From: Perognathus longimembris pacificus
Taxonomy: Eukaryota > Chordata > Mammalia > Rodentia > Heteromyidae
Assembly (NCBI RefSeq): GCF_023159225.1
Contig: NC_063184.1
Coordinates: 11,583,528-11,647,527, forward strand
Direction of reading: 5' to 3'
Length of the DNA stretch: 64,000 nt
Part shown: one piece after another, positions 55,664 to 64,000 of the stretch
Layout of the letters: each line of letters starts with the position of its first letter
How positions within the stretch are numbered: the stretch's first letter is position 1
Translations under genes and position numbers: made by a program
The notes under the pieces: generated by a model
Seen by the model: only the letters and a program-made list of their open reading frames with translations
Database searches by the model: none
Told to the model about the DNA's origin: nothing

Positions 55664-55960
55664 AGGGGCTGTTGGCTACTTAGGAGGCTGAAGTCTGAGG
55701 ATCCTGGTTCGAAGCGAGCAAGGAGAGAAAAGTATGTGAGATTCTATGTCCAAGCAACTAGTGAAAAGCTAGAAGTGAAGTGGTACAATGCTTGCCTTGA
55801 GTGAAAAAGCTAAGGAGTAATGACCTGGACCTGAGTTCAAGCCCCAGTACTGACACAAAAAAAAAAAAAAGGAAAGGAAAGCAGAAAAGGAAAAGAGTAG
55901 AAAAGAAAGGGGGAAGGAAGAAAAGAGCAAAGGAAGGAAGGAAGAAGAAAGAAAAGGAGC
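55664..55960 (+). mobile_element. B1-like/Geo SINE, head-truncated, GA-rich tail
   Basis: The head starts late (aggggctgttggctacttag, gaggctgaagtctgaggatc). Geo follows with a shortened A-box region, then an A run, and the tail has expanded into (GAAAG/GGAA)n to 55960. Confidence 0.85.
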
Positions 55961-56579
55961 AACTGGATTTCCTTGTATAAGTTAGCCAGTTTCCAGATGA
56001 AGAACTTAAGCTTTTGTGAAAACAGGTAAATCATGGAGCAGTTTGCTTTGTAACTGTGTTTCTTCAGTTATGATTTCTTGAATGACCATACTCCTTAAGA
56101 ACGTGTGGTATTGAATACTTCTAACACATTTTACAAAGTTAAATCATATTATTGCAACTAGGTAACTTGGAAAGTAAGTGTGAGATTTATTAGCAGCTAG
56201 TTTCATAGCCATTCCATTTAATTGTGTTGATATGCTCACTATAATTTATTTGATTAATAATATTTGATTTGAACCCAAAGGATGACTTCTACATCTATGA
56301 TGGAACTAATGAACTGTGAAAGGAGAATTGTTCAGATGGTCACCAATAACCACTGCTTAGTTAATCCTTTAAATAAACTGGAGTGCACAATGTGTCCCTT
56401 TGAAGTCATAAATAATGTATATTTTTCTTTTGACTTTTAATAAGCCAGTAGGGTTCATCTCACAGTCTCCAAACACATATATTTTATTACGGGCCTCTGC
56501 AGTTTACTTTAATTAGTGTGTCTGAGTGCTTTGGGAGACTTAGGCCTACTGAAAACAAACAGAGTCTTACCATCTATAA
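55961..56579. other. AT-rich unique sequence
   Basis: Repeat-free with homeodomain-type attaat words (tgattaataatatttgatt). No gene seen. Confidence 0.45.
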
Positions 56580-57170
56580 AACATTAGCTCCCTTTGGTTG
56601 ATCCTGACACAGCGGGGGAGGCTCAGTGAGAAACACATGGTGTAAGTAAATACTCATAATTGCATTAGCATTCTCTGGTGGATTGGTAATTCAAGCTCTG
56701 TTCCATGATATTGTAAGAGCAGTTAGAACAGGTTTACCAATCCTGTGGTCTGCCGGGGATTCCATGGAAGTCCATGCGAATAGAACTTAGTGACAAGCCT
56801 ACTGAGAACAGAAGAGGGAGGGAGCACTTGGCGTTAAACAGAAGCTTGGCACAGGCAGGGTAATTTAGCTTTATTTCCAATATAACTGCATGATTCTTCA
56901 GCTCGAATCACCATTTATTTTCCTTACCTTATTTAACACCAAAGTGAGGTTCAATCTGTTCCTTGGGCCCCCTTTCAGTCTTGGCCATGATTGTGTCCAC
57001 ACTCTATCAAGCATCTGGCTGACCAATTAAAAATTTCAGTATAGCTGTGCTACTGACTGTTGATGTGTTGCTTTAAAATAATTAGTCGTTAAAATGCCAG
57101 GACGTTAATAGATCATTTGTATGTACTAGTCCAGTGCCCAATATTACTCTTAGGTGTTTGAATTTACTGT
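56580..57170. promoter_or_regulatory. Repeat-free candidate regulatory block
   Basis: About 590 bp without repeats and less AT-rich than its flanks. It has isolated CpG (cacagcggggg, ctgccgggga, ttggcgttaaac) and gtaattcaagctc, attgcattagca, ttaattagt-type cores. No exon signals. Enhancer function is an inference. Confidence 0.35.
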
Positions 57171-57223
57171 TCAAACAATTAGGAAAAGAAATCTTGATCA
57201 ATATATGTGGGAGCACAACAGAA

Positions 57224-57460
57224 ATATAAAATATTTCTTTTGTTTTGTTTTTGTTGCCAGTCCTGGGGCTTGAATTCAGGGCCTGAGCACTGTCCCTGGC
57301 TTCTTTTTGTCAAGGCTAACACTCGGTGACTTGAACCATAGCACCACTTCTGGCTTTTTCTATATGTGTGGTGCTGAGGAATTGAACCCAGGGCTTCATA
57401 TATACGAGATGAACACTTTACCTCTAGGTCATATTCCCAGCCCGATATAAAATATTTCTT
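57224..57460 (-). mobile_element. IDL-Geo SINE with TSD
   Basis: Body 57256-57444. The 16-bp duplication atataaaatatttctt lies at 57224-57239 and 57445-57460. The tail has become (TTTTG)n. The duplication is exact although the body is moderately diverged. Confidence 0.93.
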
Positions 57461-58837
57461 AGAAGCATCTGAGGGAATTGAATTAAAACAAATTGAGCTG
57501 AATTATTAAGCAAAAATAGTTTGCCTGTCAGAATGGTTTGACTAGTTGGAGATAGCACAATGTAGCCCTTTTTTGGTGTAACATATCTATCTTTTCATGC
57601 TATGTGGTTTTTTGCTACTTTTGAGTTTTCTTCACAGGGGATTCTTTTTTATTTGATGCTTTAGCTACTTTTATCAGTCATATGAGTCAAAATAGATAGG
57701 CTTGTTTTGTCTGTTTAGGGTATGTCTTAGACATTTTAGAAAAAAACAATTTTGATTTTAGTTACTAGTGATTTGGTGCTATATATGTGTAGTCTATACT
57801 AGCATGTTCATTAAAGTATTATACAAGAAATATAATTTTACATTTTCTAGTGGAACTATAGAAAAACAAAGGGGGAAGTAAATTTTACTAATATGTCCTA
57901 AGTCAGTATCTTTAAAATCTTATTATTTCAACATGGAATTAATATAACAAGTCCTTAAGCATGCATTTGACACTTCTTTTGTAGTAAGTCTCTGAAATCC
58001 ACTGTGTATTTTACATTGGGACCAGTCACATTTGAAATAATTGCTTTGTATGGGCACTGTTGTATGGGACAGCAAGATTACAACTTTTCCTACACGTGAA
58101 ATAATTGTATGGCTAAAAATAACGGATGAAAATATGGAAGTGAGCCTCAACACCCATATTCTTTCTTTCATACACATATCCTTAAGTACTATTCTTTCTG
58201 TGACTAAACTCTCTGGTTGGGTTTGCTACTTGTAATTCTTTGATTTTATTCTGCCCTTTCTCTTGGATTCTGAGGTCATCTTCTTGTTTGATTTTGATGT
58301 TTCACATTTTGAAAACAACTTGAATGATATGCCTGTTTAAGAGTGTGCTCTTTCACTTCTTCTACCATGATGACAACTTGTGATGCTATTTGTATGACAT
58401 TTATTCAACAAGCAATAGCAAAGAGTTTTGTGGGAAAGGTTGCTTTTTGAGTATAACAAAAAGAAACTACATTTTCTAAATGATAAAAACCTGTTTTTGC
58501 TATATTTTCATGAATGAAAACAACAGTTTAGGACCAAGTATGGCTTTCTATGGCAACATTGTGGAGGGAAAATGATAGGAGTTTGAAAGTTGGAAGTGTT
58601 AGCTAAGTAAACAGAATGCCATAAATTCATTTTCCCCTCCAAGTCACATGTTTTAGAATTAATTATTAAATAATTGTTTTCATCTCTTGGCCATCTACTA
58701 TTATATATATAATTCTTGTTACTTAAAGTTTTCTCCAAAGTAGCATGATATATTTAGGGGGGAAAATCCAAGATTGAGTCTTACTGAATGTTATCAAGTA
58801 GGCAAACAAAATGAAAGCTGTAATATTTCTGATCCAT
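57461..58837. other. AT-rich unique sequence, no gene seen
   Basis: The 84- and 64-codon frames near 57923-58235 overlap on opposite strands and match nothing I know. No repeat assigned. Confidence 0.5.
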
Positions 58838-59032
58838 AAAACCCGGTGCCTGTGATTCATACCTATAACCCTAGGGCCAAATATCTGGAGTATCCTAATT
58901 AGGGGCCACCTTGGGCAGAAAAAGTTTACTACACTCTGGAAAATCAGTAAAAAACAGGACCTGTACAAAACATAGCTCCAATAAGAGCACTGGACTAGCA
59001 AATGAGCCTAAGTTTAAACCCTAGCACCATAA
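58838..59032 (+). mobile_element. B1-like/Geo SINE, degenerate
   Basis: The order aacccggtgcctgtgattca, acctataaccctagggc, ccaccttgggcagaaaaagt, agctccaataagagcactgg and gtttaaaccctagcacc follows the family. A fragmentary old copy. Confidence 0.6.
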
Positions 59033-59504
59033 ACGAATAAAATAGAATGATTTAAAATAAATAAAACATTACTGATTCATAACTTATATAAAAATATTTC
59101 CATCTCACTAACTCAAGCCTATATGAGTTTATAGTTACAGACTGTAAGAATTTACTATTTTTAAGAACTTATATTGCTAATGTAAAATGTAATATTTGTC
59201 ATCTGATGATTCATTAGAAATAAAAATTGTCATAAGACACATTTAAAAACTAATAAAAATTGTAACATGGTTCAAAGCATTGTTATTTAATCTGATGAGA
59301 TAATGTTTCTTTAAAATTAATCTTAATTTGGTAGGATATTTATGGCCATATTTCTATATGGTTACTAAAAAATTTACCAGTGTTGTATGGTTTCCTTCTC
59401 ATTTGTTTGTATAATGCAAATTGAATTTTAAACTTCACACATAACTGAAACTCATAACACATATAAATATCTTGTACATAAATTATATAGGTTAAACATA
59501 TATG
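59033..59504. other. AT-rich unique sequence
   Basis: No gene or repeat assigned. Confidence 0.5.
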
Positions 59505-59585
59505 TTTATGTGGTACTGAGGAATTGAACCCAGGGCTTCATGCATGCTAGGCAAGCACTCTACCGCTGAGCCACATTCCTTGCCC
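59505..59585 (-). mobile_element. ID-like SINE monomer
   Basis: tatgtggtactgaggaattg, cagggcttcatgcatgctag and ctaccgctgagccacattcc: the reverse of an ID head without Geo. A clean monomer, though lacking an evident tail. Confidence 0.85.
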
Positions 59586-60126
59586 CATAATCTTAACTTT
59601 GAAAACGTGTTCCACAAATAGAGACTTAATTTATAGAATGACCTATATGTTTTCTACAATTGGTGAAGACTTCTTTAAAGAAGGAATAATAAATGACATT
59701 AAGTATTAAGAAATATTGAATTCTTAAAGAGTTCTATGTACTAGGTTTGTTTTCATCTTATAGAGGAAACTTTCAGAATATTGAAGACTTGATTCAGACA
59801 CCTAAATGATCCATGCTACATGAATGATCTCTGAAAACTTGTTCCCATTGATCTGTTTTAGGTATAAAAACTAGATTTCCTCTGTTTGTCTCTTGCAGAG
59901 CTGAGTTGTGTGGTAGTCTCCTTGTACAGGCTCAAGCAAGGTGCTTGACACACCACAGTGGCTTCTTGAGGAATCAAAACTCTGTTTTAATCTGCTTTTC
60001 ATTTTCCTATCACAAAAGGTGCTAAAGAATGATTGCCACTTGCAAAAGAAAAAGGCAAACACAGTTAAAAGCTAGGGTTCTAATCCCCATTGCTTGGGTT
60101 TAGAATCAGAGCCAAAACAAAACACG
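59586..60126. other. AT-rich unique sequence
   Basis: No gene or repeat assigned. Confidence 0.5.
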
Positions 60127-60148
60127 CCCCCCCCCCCCAAAAAAAAAA
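60127..60148. repeat. Poly-C/poly-A run
   Basis: Twelve c followed by about ten a. Homopolymer length here is prone to sequencing error. Confidence 0.85.
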
Positions 60149-60189
60149 CCCCAAAGTGTTTTAACAGGTACATATTCCCTGAGGGAGAA

Positions 60190-60760
60190 GCACCTTCCCC
60201 CCGGCCCCGCCCCCCATGGCCACCTAGCTAGTGAGATGAGAAGATAATAGGGTTCATTTATGTCACTGGCCATCAAATTGTAACCTCACTGATATATGGC
60301 CAAGGAGACGCCCTAGAGTTAGTGGGTGGCCCCGAGAACTGTCTTTTGTCTTATAAGTGAGTAGACAAGGTTATAGCCAATCAAAAGCCATTGTTCTAGC
60401 TTGCAGTTTTTGTCTTAGCAGCCCAGACATTGATTTGTCAGCATGGGAGAAAATCTTAGCGCAAGTGCCATGACATTTGTGTGGAGAGCCATTTCACATG
60501 ATTGAATTGCAGTCTGAGCTGCTAACCACTAAGCAGCCTAATTGACACCAAATTGGCTGGTGCAAAAATACTGTGTAATGGTAGTGTCGTGTTTCAGCTG
60601 CTTGAGTGAAGAACAATTATTAATTGCCCCTTGTGGAAAGAGAAATTGCTGCATTGTATTAATATTGGGGAAGTTGAGGATTAAACCTCTTATTAATCTG
60701 ACAGTGAGTCAGCCCCACCCTGCACTACTCCTGTCATAGGAATAACTGACAGAAGTTGGC
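60190..60760. promoter_or_regulatory. Repeat-free candidate developmental enhancer
   Basis: Starts with a GC-rich run (ccccccggccccgcccccca, 60197-60216) and a CCAAT-like gccaatc (60377-60383). The core 60480-60760 holds gctgctaaccactaagcagc (60518-60537, with 6-bp inverted arms around an aaccac RUNX-type core), ctaattg (60538-60544), a SOX-homeodomain composite aacaattattaattg (60612-60626) and cagctg E-boxes. No SINE, MIR or exon. The appearance is that of a conserved noncoding element; conservation is not shown. Confidence 0.45.
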
Positions 60761-60898
60761 TAAAGTGATTTGAACTCTTATTATTCCTGAACTGGGCATT
60801 TTGAAGACAGGTTAAATAGTAAGATATCAGTTTTGCTGAGTGGACCAATATTACTAAAATAAATTTGAAGCTGAAGAAAAAAAATACCAAAGAGGTAT

Positions 60899-60962
60899 TA
60901 CTTAATAGTAATACTTAATAGTATACTTAGTATAATAGTATAATATATAATAGTATAATAGT
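60899..60962. repeat. (AATAGTAT)-type tandem repeat
   Basis: Variable units of ttaatagta/tataatagta. It also forms a short inverted repeat, gtattac/gtaatac (from 60895). Confidence 0.8.
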
Positions 60963-61067
60963 CATCCTTAATAGTAGCTACTGACTGTTTGCTATGGAAT
61001 GCTTTTTTTGACACAACACTATGGTATTTTTTATTTTTGTTTTTCTTGCTTATTAAAAAAACATTAT

Positions 61068-61291
61068 ATTGATCCTGAAGCATGAACTCAGGGTCTTGGC
61101 ACTGTCCCTGAGCTTTTGTGGTCACGGCTAGTATTTTACCACTTGAGCTACAGCTCCACTTCCAGCTTTCTGGTGATTAATTGGAAATAAGAGTTTTACA
61201 GACTTTCCTGCTGGGTTGAGTTTGATCTGTAATCCTCTTATCTCAGCCTCCTGAGTAGCTAGCATTACAGGTATGAGTCACTGGCTGGCCA
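61068..61291 (-). mobile_element. B1-like/Geo SINE
   Basis: gatcctgaagcatgaactca, gagcttttgtggtcacggct, gattaattggaaataagagt, ctcttatctcagcctcctga and attacaggtatgagtcactg. Confidence 0.85.
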
Positions 61292-62217
61292 TAGAGGTGT
61301 TTCTAATTGATAAGTTGAATTTAATTTTTTATTCATGATAAGTTTCCCATTGATGAATAGTAAGAATTGATGAATAATGTATATTGATGAATAATAAGAA
61401 AGTGTCTACTAAAGAAGCACTGTAAGCTAGAACCTAGTATGGGATCAAACCCTGGAAAAGCAAACTGGTTCAAACTACCCCATTTTTATGCAGGTCCCAA
61501 ATCAGCCTCTGTAATCACCTTCTTATAATGTAAGACTAATTTCTGGAACCAAAAGGGAAAAAGGTTTTTGAAATACAACTCCTACTGTCCAGGAGAGTTG
61601 CAGCTTTTCCCTTCTCTATAACTTGTTGGATTTTACTACTTCTTTGATTTTTATAGTTTCCTCTCAGTCACAATTGTTATTACTGTACATTAGTAGTGTA
61701 AGGTGGTTTCATTGTGGTATTTCTCACACATGAAAATATGGAACTGGTTTCTTCCTGGCTTCCTGATTGGAAACAAGGTTCCTAGTAGAGATTGTGTCTG
61801 TGGTAACATGTAACTTTAGTATTGATGAAGAGAAATAAATTAAAAACACAGTGAAAGTATTGGGAGAACAGAGACTTACAAATAATATTTGTTGAGCGCT
61901 GTTCTGAGCCAGGTCCTCTCATTTGTCACTACTTATTGTGGTTGCTCAGTTGGCCCCTTAGTGGGCTGGTTCTCCTCAATGACTCTAGGTCTGGAAGTTT
62001 AGAGAAAGGTGAAATACACACAAGCATAGTTTTGGGTCAGTTTAGAAATTCAGTATTTTCTCTTAACAGTTTATTAAGCAAACTCTTCCAAATTTCTTCA
62101 TATTCCTTTTCATCCATGGCTTCCTAATACCTACATAGTAATGTAACTAAGGCTATCTATGGAGAGATGCAACTGTATTCTTTTTAATTAAAAAGTTTGA
62201 ATTTCTTTTTAATTTTT
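61292..62217. other. AT-rich sequence with short tandem and MIR trace
   Basis: 61345-61400 repeats a ttgatgaata unit imperfectly four times. 61885-61925 (atttgttgagcgctgttctg then agccagg) is a clear antisense MIR piece that keeps the ancestral gagcgct. No gene. Confidence 0.55.
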
Positions 62218-62476
62218 GTACTGGTTCTGGGACTTGAACCTGGCTGCTGCTCCCTTGAGGTTTTTTTTTTTTTTTTTTTTTCTCAAGGCTAGAGCTCTAA
62301 CATATGAACCACAACCCCACTTCCACTATTTTCTTTGTTAGTTTGTTTTTGTAGTTCTTCATTGGAGATTAAAAGCTCACAGACTTTCTTACCAGGGTTG
62401 GCTTTGAACCACAGTCCTCAGATCCCAGCTTCTATAGTAGCTAGAACTACAGGTGTGAGCCACCAGCATCCAGCTT
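62218..62476 (-). mobile_element. B1-like/Geo SINE with internal T expansion
   Basis: tactggttctgggacttgaa, a T run of about 20 at the place where sense Geo has its A-run, ctcaaggctagagctctaac, gttggctttgaaccacagtc and aggtgtgagccaccagcatc. The expansion sits exactly at the site hit by SINE insertions at 689 and 26488. Confidence 0.85.
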
Positions 62477-63299
62477 GCAAATATGTTCTAACTATGTCCT
62501 TTTAAGGGGCTATGAATAGAAGATTAATGGAGGGGATAAATAGTCACTTATTGGAGCAGCAAGCATGTATCCATCGCCCTTCTCTGCCAGGCATTGTGCT
62601 GTTCACCGGCCATGGGGGCAGATTCGTTTGTGGTGATGCCAGAAGGGGCAAGAAGGATCTTTGGGAGGAGGCTCTGATGATCATACCTTTGCATATTGAA
62701 CTGTACCTTAAGGAACAAGTACACTTCCTTAACTCTCCTTTTATTTCTTTCCTAGGTTGCTAGGAAGTAAGCATTGACTGCTTTGGGTCTGAAAACAACC
62801 ATGGAAGTTCATCTTTCTTTTTGCCTTTTTTCAGTTTTTTTTTTTTATTCCACACCCTAGAAGGTAACACGTGCAAGGAGATGTGAGTCTTTAGGAAGAC
62901 CCAAGAGCTTTAAGATCCAAAGTTTCCCTGAGATGGAGCCTCCGCTTTCCAGAAGGACAGAGTTCAAACAGGAGAAGGGGAAGGGAAGGTATTGACTGGG
63001 GTTCTTTACATTTTGCTGACATTTGTTATTTACTGGGGTTGGTTGAACAACCTGGATATTTCTACATTTCGGTCCAGTTTTTGAGGTCTCCGTGAACTAA
63101 GAAGCGGGGACAGTTTGCTTTCAGGACCAGAGTGTTCAACCCTCCTCTCAGTTCTGAAGACAGTGGCCCCATTATAATAACTTCATAGGACTCCAAAGGA
63201 ATTGAGGCAGGATACAAACCAGGGCTAAGCTTCTCCCCACTTTGGAGAACTGTTAACTGTTTACCAGCCTATCACTGGCTCTAAGAGATTTAGGATCTC
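62477..63299. other. Unique sequence, no gene seen
   Basis: An 83-codon frame (62512-62763) has no domain; it contains a MIR-like tgccaggcattgtgctgtt stretch. 63130-63225 may be another antisense MIR (ggaattgaggcaggatac). No exon. Confidence 0.45.
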
Positions 63300-63600
63300 C
63301 ATGAATCATCCAATATGTCCAACCACACTATGACTAGTTCTAGCAATTAGCACTTGGCAGCGGATGGAGTGTAAATCCAATCTAAGCCCCTCGGAGTCAC
63401 TGAGATACCCGTGGACTGCAGTTGTTGTGGCGATGACACATGGGGAAGCGATATGACAATTGTCAGTTTGCGTCATGCGGAGTCTGCAGGAATCCATGAA
63501 AGCAAAGCCACAGAGAGTGTAGAACTTGTAACACTGAACAATGCATTTCATTGCACATAAAGGATCACACTCAGGGCACCTGTAAGGTGTTGTTAAGAAC
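63300..63600. promoter_or_regulatory. CpG-bearing repeat-free island with a 98-codon frame
   Basis: A repeat-free segment with unusual CpG content for this region and the perfect 12-bp palindrome tgacaattgtca (63454-63465), plus gcaattagca (63344-63353) and a CRE/AP-1-like tgcgtcatgc (63469-63478). On the minus strand an open frame of 98 codons (63306-63602) is cysteine-rich. A pyrimidine tract and ttacag (near 63583) could act as an acceptor in front of it. I recognise no protein family. I favour a regulatory element over an exon, without proof. Confidence 0.35.
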
Positions 63601-63920
63601 ATAAAAGAGAAAGATTAAAAAAAAACCACCCAGAAGTAGAAAAAAAAACCCAAAAAACTACAAAGAGAAATGCCATCGGGAATGGCTGTATTGATTATAA
63701 TTCCATGGGATTACAGGAATATTTCCCAGTACAATATAAAATATCTTAACAATTAAAGGTACAATAGCGAAGAAAATAATGAGAATACATTCAATAAAAG
63801 AAAGCTCCACGCTTTAGAGCTTTACATACCTTTTAGCCAGATGAAAGTAACGTTTTAAGTAACATTTCTAACCATCTCCGGCGGTCAGAAAAACAGTGTG
63901 AGATGTGTCATTAGCACAGT
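63601..63920. other. AT-rich unique sequence
   Basis: A-rich runs with ccc interruptions. On the minus strand ctaaaaggtatgtaaag (near 63830) resembles a splice donor, but no exon in front of it is supported. Confidence 0.4.
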
Positions 63921-63965
63921 GCCTCCCTCCTGCCCCCCTCCCCCCCCCACCCCCCCGCCCACCCT
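63921..63965. repeat. C-rich tract, G-quadruplex-capable on minus strand
   Basis: Runs of c (6, 9, 7 and shorter) separated by one or two bases; the minus strand thus has at least four G tracts of three or more with short loops. Confidence 0.8.
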
Positions 63966-64000
63966 TATTCTTCACTTGAGACCTATTTCATCTCCTTCTG

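Noticed and set aside
60604..60645. CTCF site at ttgccccttgtgg (minus strand)
   Set aside because: The reverse complement ccacaaggggcaa lacks one G of the GGC core and fails at the fifth position.
63306..63602. Kazal/follistatin-like reading of the cysteine-rich frame
   Set aside because: Some cysteine spacing looks reminiscent, but the conserved tyrosine/asparagine positions and flanking residues do not fit, so I kept it only as an undecided exon-or-enhancer finding.

Overview
The window looks like euchromatic, gene-free DNA from a placental mammal, most likely a rodent of the superfamily Geomyoidea (kangaroo rats, pocket mice, pocket gophers). The diagnostic signal is a dimeric SINE present in about a dozen copies. 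It has a left tRNA-Ala/ID-like monomer and a right 'Geo' monomer, the structure published as IDL-Geo and reported as restricted to Geomyoidea. Recent copies have long target-site duplications, so the family was active lately in this lineage. The sequence is mostly AT-rich, with no operons, no protein-coding exon I can defend, no rRNA or tRNA gene and no CRISPR. Every open frame I examined is short and is explained by a SINE, a microsatellite or chance. The window could be intergenic or lie inside a very long intron; I cannot place it next to a named gene.

Layout. 1-13 kb: SINE-rich DNA with a nested SINE pair (637-1102), an old LTR-like repeat split by a SINE cluster (4.9-6.15 kb), an ancient eutherian repeat (6.37-6.83 kb) and several microsatellites. 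13-15 kb: a GC- and CpG-enriched patch (13.99-14.56 kb) that stands out from its surroundings. 15-26 kb: AT-rich, sparse, with recent IDL-Geo insertions at 17.6 and 20.8 kb and long pyrimidine microsatellites. 26-38 kb: a second nested SINE pair, an L1-3'-end-like tract, MIR relics, and a cluster of nuclear-receptor half sites at 33.05-33.17 kb. 38-42 kb: an LTR-like block followed by two repeat-poor segments, each carrying a CTCF-like motif. 44-56 kb: dense SINEs, an ancient repeat at 49.5-50.05 kb, a repeat-free enhancer-like segment at 50.64-51.25 kb and a head-to-tail SINE cluster at 55.16-55.96 kb. 56-64 kb: several repeat-poor segments that read like developmental conserved noncoding elements (56.58-57.17, 60.2-60.76, 63.3-63.6 kb), ending in a G-quadruplex-capable C-rich tract.

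How the parts relate. Two SINE families share the same 3' Geo module: IDL-Geo (ID-like head) and a second family with a 7SL/B1-like head. A few copies hold the Geo unit alone, and it carries its own tRNA-like A and B boxes. This modular Pol III retroposon set is the clearest coherent system here. The other signal is the run of repeat-depleted, motif-dense islands, which are candidate regulatory elements. That reading rests on motif content and repeat depletion only, since no alignment was possible.
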